This document shows, piece after piece, positions 50,488 through 60,098 of a stretch of 64,000 nucleotides of DNA (position 1 is the stretch's first letter; each line of letters starts with the position of its first letter). Below the pieces are notes generated by a model that saw nothing but the letters and a program-made list of their open reading frames with translations, was not told where the DNA came from and made no database searches. The stretch is taken from positions 747,890-811,889 of the forward strand of contig CALSPF010000002.1 of the NCBI GenBank assembly GCA_943788165.1, read 5' to 3'. The position numbers and the translations under genes were made by a program. The stretch comes from an uncultured Flavobacteriaceae bacterium. GTDB taxonomy: Bacteria; Bacteroidota; Bacteroidia; Flavobacteriales; Flavobacteriaceae.

Positions 50488-51252
50488 TTAGGCTCTGATG
50501 GAGCGCACAAAGGTTTCGATCTGGTCCACACCCTTTTCTTCTAAAAATTTGATGAAGGCAGACCCAATAATGGCACCACGGGAATGCAAACTAGCCGCTT
50601 CATAGGTTTCAGCATTGCTGATCCCAAAACCAACCACGGTGGGGGTGTTGAGGTTCATCTGGGCGATGCGCTGGAAATAGTCCGTTTGGGTGTTGCCGAA
50701 AGTACTTTGTGCACCGGTCACCGCTGCACTCGACACGATATAGATAAAGCCGTTCGAAACCTCGTCGATATAGCGAATGCGTTCTTCGGGAGTTTGGGGG
50801 GTGATGAGGAACATATTGTATAAACCGTGTTGGTCAAAGAGTGCTTTGTATTGCTCGTGATAAACATCTACGGGGAGATCGGGGATGATGAGTCCGTCGA
50901 TACCCACCGCTGCACAGCGGGCTAGAAATTTTTCAATACCATATTGCATCATGGGGTTAAAATAGCCCATAAGCACCAAGGGAATGCTGATGTGTTCTCG
51001 AATGCCTTCCAATTGGGTAAATAGCTTTTCGGTTTTCATTCCATTGCGGAGGGCTTGGGTAGAACTTTCTTGTATGGTGGGTCCGTCGGCCAATGGGTCG
51101 GAAAAAGGCAAGCCAATTTCGACCATGTCTACACCAGCGGCTTCCAGCTTTTTTAGAATAGGCACCGTGTCTTCAAGGTTGGGAAAACCTGCAGAAAAGT
51201 AAATGGACAATAGTTTTTTGTCTTCGTTGAATTTTTGATCGATTCTATTCAT
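50488..51252 (-). CDS. trpA: Tryptophan synthase subunit alpha
   Basis: VEIGLPFSDPLADGPTIQESS, VVGFGISNAET. Confidence 0.96.
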   Translation of the reverse strand: MNRIDQKFNEDKKLLSIYFSAGFPNLEDTVPILKKLEAAGVDMVEIGLPFSDPLADGPTIQESSTQALRNGMKTEKLFTQLEGIREHISIPLVLMGYFNPMMQYGIEKFLARCAAVGIDGLIIPDLPVDVYHEQYKALFDQHGLYNMFLITPQTPEERIRYIDEVSNGFIYIVSSAAVTGAQSTFGNTQTDYFQRIAQMNLNTPTVVGFGISNAETYEAASLHSRGAIIGSAFIKFLEEKGVDQIETFVRSIRA

Positions 51253-52433
51253 TACAATTTAAAATAATCAATATAGGTATCCAGGTCTTTGTCGCCACGC
51301 CCGGAACAGTTAAACACAATAATTTCTTCTGGCTCAAATTTACGCACATCGAGTGCTGCAAAGGCATGAGCCGTTTCTATGGCTGGAATTATCCCTTCCA
51401 TTTGGGAGAGGGTAAGTCCCCAGTCCATCGCCTCTTGATCCGGGATGGAAATAAATTCTGCCCGCTTGCTTCTAAACAAATGTGCATGCATGGGACCAAC
51501 ACCTGGATAGTCTAGCCCAGCAGAGATGGAATAGGGTTCCGTGATTTGTCCGTCGGGAGTTTGCATCAAGAGGGTTTTACTTCCGTGGATGATGCCTTCT
51601 TTTCCAAGGGCAGAAGTGGCTGCACTCTCGCCAGAATCGATGCCCTTCCCGGCAGCTTCTACGGCGATAATATTGACGCGATCATCGTTGAGGTAGTGGT
51701 AGTAAAGTCCAGCGGCATTACTTCCTCCCCCCACACAGGCAATCACATGGTCGGGATAGTCGCGACCTTCTTGTTCTTGGAGTTGCCATTTGGTTTCCTC
51801 ACTAATGACCGATTGAAAACGAGCAACCATATCGGGATAGGGATGTGGTCCAACCACCGAACCAATGATGTAGTGGGTGTCTACCGGATTGTTGATCCAA
51901 TCGCGGATGGCTTCGTTGGTAGCGTCTTTAAGGGTTTTACTCCCCGACTGTGCCGGACGTACCGTTGCGCCTAACATTTTCATTCGCGCTACATTGGGTG
52001 CCTGACGTTTGATGTCCAATGCCCCCATATACACAATACATTCAATACCCATCAAGGCACAAACCGTGGCCGTGGCTACACCGTGTTGCCCTGCACCTGT
52101 TTCGGCAATGATGCGATTTTTCCCTAGGCGCTTGGCCAAAAGAATCTGCCCAATGGTATTATTGACCTTATGCGCTCCGGTATGACATAAATCTTCCCGT
52201 TTGAGGTAAATCTTGGTGTTGTATTTTTCAGACAGTCGCTTGGCGAAATAAAGCGGTGTTGGGCGACCCACATAGTCTTTGAGCAAGGCGTCAAATTCTT
52301 TTTTAAAATCTGGATCGGCTGAAATTTTTAAATAACTTTCGCGAAGTTCGGCTACATTAGGATAGAGCATTTCGGGGATAAAGGCTCCGCCAAAGTCTCC
52401 GTAATATCCTTTTTCATCTACATTATAGTTCAT
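51252..52433 (-). CDS. trpB: Tryptophan synthase subunit beta
   Basis: [39 protein letters not shown]. Confidence 0.97.
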   Translation of the reverse strand: MNYNVDEKGYYGDFGGAFIPEMLYPNVAELRESYLKISADPDFKKEFDALLKDYVGRPTPLYFAKRLSEKYNTKIYLKREDLCHTGAHKVNNTIGQILLAKRLGKNRIIAETGAGQHGVATATVCALMGIECIVYMGALDIKRQAPNVARMKMLGATVRPAQSGSKTLKDATNEAIRDWINNPVDTHYIIGSVVGPHPYPDMVARFQSVISEETKWQLQEQEGRDYPDHVIACVGGGSNAAGLYYHYLNDDRVNIIAVEAAGKGIDSGESAATSALGKEGIIHGSKTLLMQTPDGQITEPYSISAGLDYPGVGPMHAHLFRSKRAEFISIPDQEAMDWGLTLSQMEGIIPAIETAHAFAALDVRKFEPEEIIVFNCSGRGDKDLDTYIDYFKL

Positions 52434-53040
52434 ACAATTCGTTTTTAAATTGTGTTAGTGCATCCATATTTTTACGTGCGGGAGCGAGTTCAAATTTACT
52501 ATTTACATCAATAGCATACAGCGGCAAATCGGTATTTAATAAAGCCTTTATTTGGATTGTATGTTCGAGACCAATTCCTCCGCTAAGGAAAAAAGGTTTT
52601 GAGGACGGATAGCTCGCAAGAATACTCCAATCAAAACCATAGCCGTTGCCACCGGGAAGTTCTCCTTTGGTGTCGAATAAGTAAAAGTCACAACAGTTTT
52701 CATAAGGAGCTAAACTTGTGAAATCAAAATGATCTTTAATACTGAAAGCTTTGATTACTTCTACATCCAAGGACTGTACGTAGGAGCAATATTCCGGAGT
52801 TTCTTTTCCGTGTAATTGCACAGCCTGTAATTGGTGCTCTTTGATGATGGTTTCAATATAGTCGATGGTAGCATCTACAAAAACACCAGTTTTTTTAATA
52901 TGCTGGGGGAGGGTTGGGGTTGTTCCCTCTACAAAACGAGAGGAGGGTGCCCAAAAAATAAATCCCATATAGTCGGGAGTTAAAGCCGCAAGTGCTTCAA
53001 TGTTTTCAGTTTCCCGCATGCCACACACTTTAAGCTTCAT
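52423..53040 (-). CDS. trpF: Phosphoribosylanthranilate isomerase
   Basis: [40 protein letters not shown]. Confidence 0.92.
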   Translation of the reverse strand: MKLKVCGMRETENIEALAALTPDYMGFIFWAPSSRFVEGTTPTLPQHIKKTGVFVDATIDYIETIIKEHQLQAVQLHGKETPEYCSYVQSLDVEVIKAFSIKDHFDFTSLAPYENCCDFYLFDTKGELPGGNGYGFDWSILASYPSSKPFFLSGGIGLEHTIQIKALLNTDLPLYAIDVNSKFELAPARKNMDALTQFKNELYEL

Positions 53041-53821
53041 CTTCAATGGCTTTGATGAATGCAGCAGCGCTTGCACCCGGGTTTTCTGTTTTCATAAAAT
53101 TTTCGCCAACCAAAAACCCTTGGTACCCATAAGTTTTTAAATCAACGATAGCAGCAGCAGAACTGATCCCACTTTCAGAAACCTTTACAAAGTCTGAAGG
53201 GATTTGATCAACGAGTGTTCGGCTGGTGTCGAGGTCAACTTCGAAGGTTTTGAGGTTGCGGTTGTTTACCCCAAAAAGATCTAGAGAAGGCATAACCGAC
53301 TTTTCCAGTTCTTCTAAATTATGTACTTCCAACAACACCTCTAAACCCAAACTTTGTGCGGCTGTGGAAAGCTGTTGAATTTCGTTTCGAGTCAATACGG
53401 AGGCGATTAATAAAATCACATCCGCCCCATGTGCCTTTGCTTCGATGAGTTGGTATTCATCGACAATGAATTCTTTTCGTAATAAAGGGAAATCGGTTAC
53501 TGCCCGAGCAAGGGTTAAATCTTCGAGGGAGCCACCAAAATATTTTCCATCGGTCAAAACCGACATCCCACAAACACCCGCAGTTTCATAACCCTGAGCA
53601 ACATCGGTTACCGAAAGGGAGCTGTTGATGTTTTGCTTGGAGGGCGATCTCCGTTTATGTTCTGCAATAATCCCCGATTGACTTGCTTGCAAGGCCGCCG
53701 CAAGGGAAGAAGTTGTTCGTCTAAAAAGGGGAGATGCTTCCCAGTAGGCAATTGGGAAAAGTTGTTTGCGTAAGGCAATTTCAACTTTTTTGTCTGCAAT
53801 TATTTTATCTAAAATAGTCAT
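53030..53821 (-). CDS. trpC: Indole-3-glycerol phosphate synthase
   Basis: IIAEHKRRSPSKQNIN, FGVNNRNLKTFEVD, VSESGIS. Confidence 0.95.
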   Translation of the reverse strand: MTILDKIIADKKVEIALRKQLFPIAYWEASPLFRRTTSSLAAALQASQSGIIAEHKRRSPSKQNINSSLSVTDVAQGYETAGVCGMSVLTDGKYFGGSLEDLTLARAVTDFPLLRKEFIVDEYQLIEAKAHGADVILLIASVLTRNEIQQLSTAAQSLGLEVLLEVHNLEELEKSVMPSLDLFGVNNRNLKTFEVDLDTSRTLVDQIPSDFVKVSESGISSAAAIVDLKTYGYQGFLVGENFMKTENPGASAAAFIKAIEDEA

Positions 53822-54813
53822 TAGAGGCTTAGTTTTTGGAGGGTTGTTAAGGCGTGTAAGGCTTTGCCGCTCTGTAAGGATTCTTTTGCTTTTTCAAAAC
53901 CTTCGATCGGGCTAAGATTCAAAGCCGTTGCAATGGCCATTCCAGCGTTGGCACAGATAACGTTTTGTTGTGCTTGAGTTCCCTTGTTTTGGATGACATT
54001 CATAAAAATTTCAGCTGAGGAGGCTACATTCGATCCTCCAGAAATATCCGTAGCCAGAAGCGACTCTACGCCAAAATCTGCCGGAGTCAATACGCGCTCA
54101 CTGTTTTTGCTTAATGCTTTTGTAGGACCTGTTAACGAGATTTCGTCATACCCTTTGAGGTCATAGAGAACGGTAACCTGCTGTTCTGTTTTTTGAAACA
54201 AATAGTGGTAGAGGCGCGCCAATTCTAGGTTGAATACGCCGGTTAATTGATACTTCGGAAAAGCAGGATTGACTAGTGGCCCCAGCATGTTGAAAAAAGT
54301 TTTCACCCCCAAATCTCTTCGAACCGGTGCCACGTTTTTCATGGCAGGATGAAAGAGGGGAGCGTGCAAGACACAAATGCCTGCCTGATCCACACAGCGT
54401 TTGAGGAAATCGGTATCATTGGAGAATTTCACACCTAAAGCTTCCAGTACATTGCTGGAACCACAACCCGAGGAAACGCCATAATTTCCATGCTTGGTCA
54501 CCTTTACTCCCGCACCAGCCGTAACAAAAGAAGAGAGCGTTGAGATATTAAACGTGTCTTTACCGTCGCCTCCAGTACCGCATAAATCAATGGTATCAAA
54601 TTCACTTAAATCAACAGCGACACACAGTTCTAGGAGGGCTTCTCTGAAACCTTGGAGCTCTTCTAAGCTAATGCTTCGCATCATGAATACGGTGAGGAAA
54701 GAAGCGATTTGAACGGGATTGTATTGACCATCTGCAATGTTGATGATCATTTGCCGCGCCTCTTCTTTACTGAGTTGTTCGTGTTGGATGAGTCGGTTGA
54801 GGGTCGCTTTCAT
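53821..54813 (-). CDS. trpD: Anthranilate phosphoribosyltransferase
   Basis: LCGTGGDGKDTFNIST, KHGNYGVSSGCGSSNVLEALG. Confidence 0.96.
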   Translation of the reverse strand: MKATLNRLIQHEQLSKEEARQMIINIADGQYNPVQIASFLTVFMMRSISLEELQGFREALLELCVAVDLSEFDTIDLCGTGGDGKDTFNISTLSSFVTAGAGVKVTKHGNYGVSSGCGSSNVLEALGVKFSNDTDFLKRCVDQAGICVLHAPLFHPAMKNVAPVRRDLGVKTFFNMLGPLVNPAFPKYQLTGVFNLELARLYHYLFQKTEQQVTVLYDLKGYDEISLTGPTKALSKNSERVLTPADFGVESLLATDISGGSNVASSAEIFMNVIQNKGTQAQQNVICANAGMAIATALNLSPIEGFEKAKESLQSGKALHALTTLQKLSL

Positions 54814-54815
54814 AA

Positions 54816-55379
54816 TTAACTATTGATCCAGTTTTCCAGTATTTTTTTTCCATTCGGAGTGAGCACAGATTCAGGGTGGTATTGTACCGCACGTACATCA
54901 TAGGTTTTGTGACGCAGGGACATTAGCTGCCCTTCTTCATCAAAAGAAGTAGCGATGAGTTCTTCGGGCAGAGGGGTTTCGACTACCCATGAGTGGTAGC
55001 GTCCAATGTCAAATGTTTTGGGTAGATCGGTGAAAAGAAGATCCTCTTCGGTAACGGTTACAGGTGTCGCAATTCCGTGATAAACCTTGTCTAGGTTAAT
55101 TAGTTTCGCGCCAAAAACTTCGCCGATGGCTTGTTGTCCTAAGCAAATGCCGAGTATTTTTTTGGTTGGAGCATAGCGTTCAATGGCTGCTTTTAATAGT
55201 CCAGATTCATCTGGAATACCCGGTCCTGGAGAAAGCAGGATTAAGCTGTAATCTTCCAATTCGTCCAATTCAAACTGGTCGTTGCGTTTTACGATCACTT
55301 CGCAACCCAATTCCTCGAGATAGTGCACAAGGTTATAAGTGAACGAATCGTAATTATCAATAACAAATACTTTTTTCAT
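54816..55379 (-). CDS. trpG: Anthranilate synthase glutamine amidotransferase component
   Basis: DNYDSFTYNLVHYLEELG, LSPGPGIPDESG, GICLGQQAIGE. Confidence 0.95.
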   Translation of the reverse strand: MKKVFVIDNYDSFTYNLVHYLEELGCEVIVKRNDQFELDELEDYSLILLSPGPGIPDESGLLKAAIERYAPTKKILGICLGQQAIGEVFGAKLINLDKVYHGIATPVTVTEEDLLFTDLPKTFDIGRYHSWVVETPLPEELIATSFDEEGQLMSLRHKTYDVRAVQYHPESVLTPNGKKILENWINS

Positions 55380-55380
55380 A

Positions 55381-56783
55381 TTATACTTCTTCAGCTAGGG
55401 TTAAGGCTTTGTCCAAGGCCCCTAGTTTATTATAGACTTCTTGCAATTCACTTTCCGGAACAGAATCGGCAACAATGCCTGCCCCTGCTTGATAATGCAA
55501 TTGATGGTTTTTACTTAAAAAAGATCGGATGATGATGGCATGATTGAAAGTTGCCATGAAAATCCATGTAGCCAATGGCGCCGCCATAGACGTTTCTTTT
55601 TGTGGTTTCGTAGCGATCGATGAGTTGAAGGGCATTGTGTTTGGGTGCCCCACTGAGGGTTCCTGCGGGGAAAGTATCGGCCACCACACGGAAGGTTTTA
55701 GCAGCTTCTTTCATGCGACAAGTCACCTTGGAGACCAAGTGAATTACATGGGAGTAAAATTGAATCTCCCGGTTTTTTTCGACCACCACTTCAGATCCGT
55801 TTCGACTTAAATCGTTCCGAGCTAAATCGACCAACATTACATGTTCGCTGTTTTCTTTAGGGTCTTTAGCGAGTTCTTTTGCTGCAATAGCATCTTGTTC
55901 GTCATTCCCTGTTCGTCGAAAGGTTCCTGCGATGGGATGAATCTCTGCTTTTCCTTTTTCTACAATCAATTGGGCTTCAGGGGAACTGCCAAAAATCTTG
56001 AAATCACCATAGTCAAAGAAGAACAAATAAGGCGATGGATTGATGGAACGTAAGGTGCGGTAGACATTGAATTCATCTCCTTTAAATCCTTGCGAGAAAC
56101 GACGGGAAAGAACCAATTGAAAGACGTCACCACGAAAGCAGTGCTGTTTTCCTTTTTTGACAAAATCGATGAATTGATCATCGGTTAAATTCGAGGCTTT
56201 TTCCCCTACTTTTTCAAAGGTAAATTTACTGCTGTTTTTTGCATTTAATAGGCGTTCAATTTCTGGGAGATTGTGTTCTCCGTCATAGACATGTGAAAAT
56301 AAATGCGCCTCATGATTGAACAAGACTAATGGCAATGATGTTTTGATAGACGGCGTAGTAGATGTCGGGTATGTCATGCCCTGGTTTGGCTTTATTGAGT
56401 TGGATGTTCTCAAACTGATCAACTGCATCATGAGCAACATAGCCAAAAATCCCATTACTAATGAATTTAAAAGGAAACGCTTCATTGTCGAATTGCTGTG
56501 AAAATTGATGGATCTTTTCGGGTATATCCACTGTTTCATCTACAATGTCTTCTGTTCTGCTTCCGTCTGGATAAGCGGTTGTTAATTGTCCATTCTTTAG
56601 TTCAATGGAGGCAATTGGTTTGCAACAGATGTAGGAGAAATCATTATTGTTGGCATGATAGTCACTACTTTCCAATAAGAGGGAATGTGGGAAAACATCT
56701 CTTAACTTGAGATACGCACTAACGGGCGTAAGCGTATCGGCTAAGATTTTTTTATGTTCGGTTTGCAGTGCAAATTTTTCCAT
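55381..56783 (-). pseudogene. trpE: Anthranilate synthase component I, disrupted by two +1 frameshifts (or sequence errors)
   Basis: Three overlapping frames (56310-56783, 55511-56539, 55381-55689) together give a full TrpE (DVFQLVLSRRFSQGF, PIAGTFRRTG, LARNDLSRNG, FPAGTLSGAPK, GAIGYMDFHGNF). Confidence 0.85.
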
Positions 56784-56794
56784 CGGCTAAAATT

Positions 56795-56827
56795 AAAAAA
56801 GGCTTGTCGTGATGACAAGCCTTTTTT
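56795..56827 (-). terminator. trp operon attenuator terminator
   Basis: AAAAAAGGCTTGTC-5-nt loop-GACAAGCCTTTTTT perfect stem, just upstream of the trpE ATG. Confidence 0.88.
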
Positions 56828-56848
56828 ATATTGATACAGCGTGTTTCA

Positions 56849-56867
56849 CGAATAGATGTTCTATTCG
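56849..56867 (-). promoter_or_regulatory. trp leader hairpin (regions 1:2)
   Basis: CGAATAGA-ACA-TCTATTCG 8-bp stem overlapping the leader stop codon. Confidence 0.75.
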
Positions 56868-56902
56868 TTCCACCAGTTTGTATTGTTGTTTCTAATTTTC
56901 AT
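56861..56902 (-). CDS. trp leader peptide MKIRNNNTNWWNE (tandem Trp codons)
   Basis: 13-codon ORF with TGG TGG immediately before the leader hairpins and the trp operon; absent from the ORF track. Confidence 0.85.
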   Translation of the reverse strand: MKIRNNNTNWWNE

Positions 56903-56907
56903 TGAGT

Positions 56908-56915
56908 CAAATATA
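56908..56915 (-). promoter_or_regulatory. -7 box of the trp promoter (TATATTTG)
   Basis: TAnnTTTG match 5 nt upstream of the leader ATG; -33 element weak. Confidence 0.5.
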
Positions 56916-56950
56916 AGGCAAAATTTAAATTCATCCCAGTAGAAAAGAAA

Positions 56951-57031
56951 TTATTTATTGGCATGTGAACCATCACAAAATCCATCGGAGTTTTGTGTGT
57001 TGCCACAGCCGCATTTTGGTCTTACTGGCAT
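56951..57031 (-). CDS. 26-aa CDGSH iron-sulfur micro-protein: MPVRPKCGCGNTQNSDGFCDGSHANK
   Basis: C-x-C-x11-C-DGSH motif, 3 nt downstream of yceI; absent from the ORF track (below length cut-off). Confidence 0.75.
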   Translation of the reverse strand: MPVRPKCGCGNTQNSDGFCDGSHANK

Positions 57032-57034
57032 GAT

Positions 57035-57604
57035 TTATAGTTTAAGGGTTACGTCTAATTCGAAATCGTTGTAAATCGCTTTGTCTCCAAGATTGTCAAA
57101 GAAGGAGTTTGAACCATAGCGAATGTCATACAGTGCACGGTCAATGATTACTTTAGCCGAAGCTGTTCCACCTGCTACTGTTAAGTCAAATTGTGCGGGA
57201 TTCGTTTTGCCTTTAATGGTAAAGTCTCCAGTTACTGCATATACTCCGCCTCCTTTGGCTTCAACATTGGTAAATGTTAAGCTTGCTTCTGGGTGTGCCT
57301 CAACACCAAAGAAATCATCCGATTTAAGGTGACCAATTAATTTTCCGGCATATTCTCCACTAAGATCAGTACAACTCATCGAAGCCATGTCAACAACAAA
57401 ATTTCCTCCTGTTACTGCTCCGTCGGTCATGTTGATGGTGCCCGATTTTAAAGAGATGTTTCCTTCGTGCTGTCCGGTTACTTTTTTCCCCAACCAGTGA
57501 ATAGAGCTTTCTTCCGCATTGATCGTTGTTTCTTGAGCAATTAGGTTTTGGCTACAAAAAAAAGCAGCTGTTGTTAAAAGTAAGGTTGCAATTGTTTTTT
57601 TCAT
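57035..57604 (-). CDS. YceI family periplasmic protein
   Basis: SSIHWLGKKVTGQHEGNISLKSG, FTIKGKTNPAQFDL. Confidence 0.92.
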   Translation of the reverse strand: MKKTIATLLLTTAAFFCSQNLIAQETTINAEESSIHWLGKKVTGQHEGNISLKSGTINMTDGAVTGGNFVVDMASMSCTDLSGEYAGKLIGHLKSDDFFGVEAHPEASLTFTNVEAKGGGVYAVTGDFTIKGKTNPAQFDLTVAGGTASAKVIIDRALYDIRYGSNSFFDNLGDKAIYNDFELDVTLKL

Positions 57605-57618
57605 TTTCGTTTTTTAAA

Positions 57619-58065
57619 TTAAAAATTATTTTCTGATGTAATGCTGGTTTGTATTTTTGAAAGAAGTCGCATCAATTCTTCTTTCTCTTTATTATCTAAG
57701 TTGTTCATAAGAAACCGTTCTTTAGTTTCTAGTTTTTCGTCTAGTGAGTTCAGAAACTCAAGTCCTTTTTTGGTAATGAAAATCTCAATCTTACGCCGAT
57801 TTTTTTCACACACAAAGCGATTTACATAACCGCCTTCGATGAGTTTGTCTATGAGGCGTGTTGTGTTGCTCATTTTATGAATCATCTGTTCCTGGATGGT
57901 CGACAAATTGGCTGCTTCTCCTTTTCGCCCCCTCAGTATACGCAACACGTTGAATTGAGGTAAAGAGATTCCATGAATTTTAAATAGCGCAGAAAGTTCA
58001 TCGTTGACTTTATATCCGCTCCTCAAAAGGCTTATCACCGTTTCTTTTGTCAATTGCTTACTCAT
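57619..58065 (-). CDS. MarR family transcriptional regulator
   Basis: LPQFNVLRILRG, MIHKMSNTTRLIDKLIEGGYVNRFVCEKNRRKIEIFITKKG. Confidence 0.92.
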   Translation of the reverse strand: MSKQLTKETVISLLRSGYKVNDELSALFKIHGISLPQFNVLRILRGRKGEAANLSTIQEQMIHKMSNTTRLIDKLIEGGYVNRFVCEKNRRKIEIFITKKGLEFLNSLDEKLETKERFLMNNLDNKEKEELMRLLSKIQTSITSENNF

Positions 58066-58190
58066 ATATTGTACTTACAACATTTGTAGGTACAAATATA
58101 TGAAAAGAATTTAAAAAACAGAAGATAGCATTGAAAATAATGTTTTGAAGATCCATCAAATCCGATTACATTTGATTAAAATTAATTAAG

Positions 58191-58502
58191 ATGAATAATC
58201 TAGATCAAAAAGAATGGGTAGCCTTAATGGAAGAAACGCCGGATGCAATCCTCTTGGATGTGAGAACAGAAGAAGAGTATGAGTCGGGTTACATTAAAGG
58301 TGCACAGCTGATCGATATAAGGCAACCACAAGAGTTTATGGATGCAATTCAGCAATTGGACAAAGACAAATCTTATTTTGTTTATTGTCGTTCAGGTGCT
58401 CGAAGCGGACAAGCTTGCCAGCTATTAGGACAATTAGGAATAGCTTCGGCCTATAATTTGGATGGCGGAATAATGGCATGGACGGGTGATGTTGTAGTAT
58501 AG
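58191..58502 (+). CDS. Rhodanese-like domain protein
   Basis: LLDVRTEEEYESGYIKGAQLIDI, YCRSGARSGQAC. Confidence 0.95.
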   Translation: MNNLDQKEWVALMEETPDAILLDVRTEEEYESGYIKGAQLIDIRQPQEFMDAIQQLDKDKSYFVYCRSGARSGQACQLLGQLGIASAYNLDGGIMAWTGDVVV

Positions 58503-58530
58503 GTTAAAGTCTTTTCATTGCCCCAAGCCT

Positions 58531-59811
58531 ATGAAAGAAGATTTTTTACACTTTTTGTGGAAGCATCAGAAGTTTTCACCAAGTACACTTGTTAGCTCCC
58601 AGGGAGAACCCATTACAGTCATTCGCCCAGGAATACACAATCAAAATGACGGTCCCGACTTTTTACAGGCAGAAATCAGGATAGGTGAGTTGCACTGGGC
58701 AGGTTCAGTCGAACTACATCTCAAATCTTCTGACTGGTATCGACATCAGCATCAGCTCTATAAGGCCTATGATGCTGTGGTATTGCATGTTGTGTGGGAA
58801 GACGATATTGAAGTGTGTTTAGCCAATGGATCTTTGCTTCCTACATTAGCCTTGTCTAACTATGTTTCTCAAAATGAGGTAAATAAGCTCCATCATTACT
58901 TCAAACAGCATCAATCTTTTATTCCTTGTGAAGATCAATTTCCGACGGTGTCTACAGAAATTTTGACACTTTGGAAGGAGCGTCTCTATATTGAGCGTTT
59001 AGAGCAGAAAGCGAATCGAATTCAAGCTGTCTTAAAAGACACCAAGAACGATTGGGAAGCGGTATTGTTTGTTTTGTCAGCACAGAACTTTGGGCTGAAT
59101 ACTAATGGTGCTTCTTTTTTTGCAGTGGCCCATAGTATTCCTTTCACGGTAGTGCGAAAAACACGCGAAGATGTTCAGAATTTGGAAGCATTATTTCTAG
59201 GCCAAGCCGGATTGATTTCGTCTAAAACGCCAACTTCTTATGCTGCCCTTTTATGGGAGCGCTTTACTTTTTTACAACGCAAATATTCGCTTCCAGCTCC
59301 GCCACAGTTACCTTTCTATTTTTCACGCTTGCGTCCACATAATTTTCCTACCATTCGCTGGGTACAATTGGCTCAGTTGTATGCCTCGTCGGCTCAGTTT
59401 TTTTCACGTTTTTTTAGTCCAGATGGATTGCAAACTGCTTGGTTGAAAACGAGTGGAGTCTCTGTATTTTGGGAAACACATTTCACCTTCAATAAGGAAT
59501 CCAAACAGCGACAAAAAAACTTATCTGATTCTTACGTGGAATTACTAAAAATCAACACCCTTATTCATTTGTATTTTTGTTACGAAAGGACAATGGGGAA
59601 CGATCCTTCTGAGAAAACGATTGAATGGATTCGCACTGTAAAGAAAGAGAAAAACAGTTTGGTAAATGGTTTTGTCTCCTTGGGGGCAAAGGTCGATAGC
59701 GCATTAGATTCGCAAGCCTTAATTCAGTTGAAAAAGAACTATTGTGACACAAAAAAATGTTTACTTTGTGCTGTGGGAGTTCACTTAATTAATCACTCTT
59801 CAGATGACTAG
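58531..59811 (+). CDS. DUF2851 family protein
   Basis: FLHFLWKHQKFS, RPGIHNQNDGPDFLQAEIRIGELHWAGSVELHLKSSDWYRHQH. Confidence 0.85.
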   Translation: MKEDFLHFLWKHQKFSPSTLVSSQGEPITVIRPGIHNQNDGPDFLQAEIRIGELHWAGSVELHLKSSDWYRHQHQLYKAYDAVVLHVVWEDDIEVCLANGSLLPTLALSNYVSQNEVNKLHHYFKQHQSFIPCEDQFPTVSTEILTLWKERLYIERLEQKANRIQAVLKDTKNDWEAVLFVLSAQNFGLNTNGASFFAVAHSIPFTVVRKTREDVQNLEALFLGQAGLISSKTPTSYAALLWERFTFLQRKYSLPAPPQLPFYFSRLRPHNFPTIRWVQLAQLYASSAQFFSRFFSPDGLQTAWLKTSGVSVFWETHFTFNKESKQRQKNLSDSYVELLKINTLIHLYFCYERTMGNDPSEKTIEWIRTVKKEKNSLVNGFVSLGAKVDSALDSQALIQLKKNYCDTKKCLLCAVGVHLINHSSDD

Positions 59812-60025
59812 AAATTTTCGCCATTGGTTTGAACAAAACGGTTTTGCCGTCTGCACACGACTAGCCGAAGGCTTGGGAATGAAAGTGAAAAGCGTTCGCC
59901 TGTTTTTTATCTACGCTTCCTTTGCAACCTTAGTTGGAGGTTTTGTTATGTACCTTACCTTGGCCTTTTGGTTAAAGCTAAAAGATTTGATCTACACCAA
60001 ACGCAGCTCAGTCTTTGATTTATAA
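59804..60025 (+). CDS. PspC domain-containing small membrane protein
   Basis: VCTRLAEGLGMKVKSVRLFFIYASF. Confidence 0.75.
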   Translation: MTRNFRHWFEQNGFAVCTRLAEGLGMKVKSVRLFFIYASFATLVGGFVMYLTLAFWLKLKDLIYTKRSSVFDL

Positions 60026-60098
60026 AAACAATGTGGGAGAGAGTTTGTTATTAGCAATTATTTTAGGATATTCGGTGTGAATAATCTAATCAAACCAA

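Noticed and set aside
55540-56330. Programmed frameshifting at the two trpE breaks
   Set aside because: Neither site allows cognate re-pairing of the P-site tRNA in the +1 frame and neither has an immediate A-site stop; mutation or sequence error is more likely.
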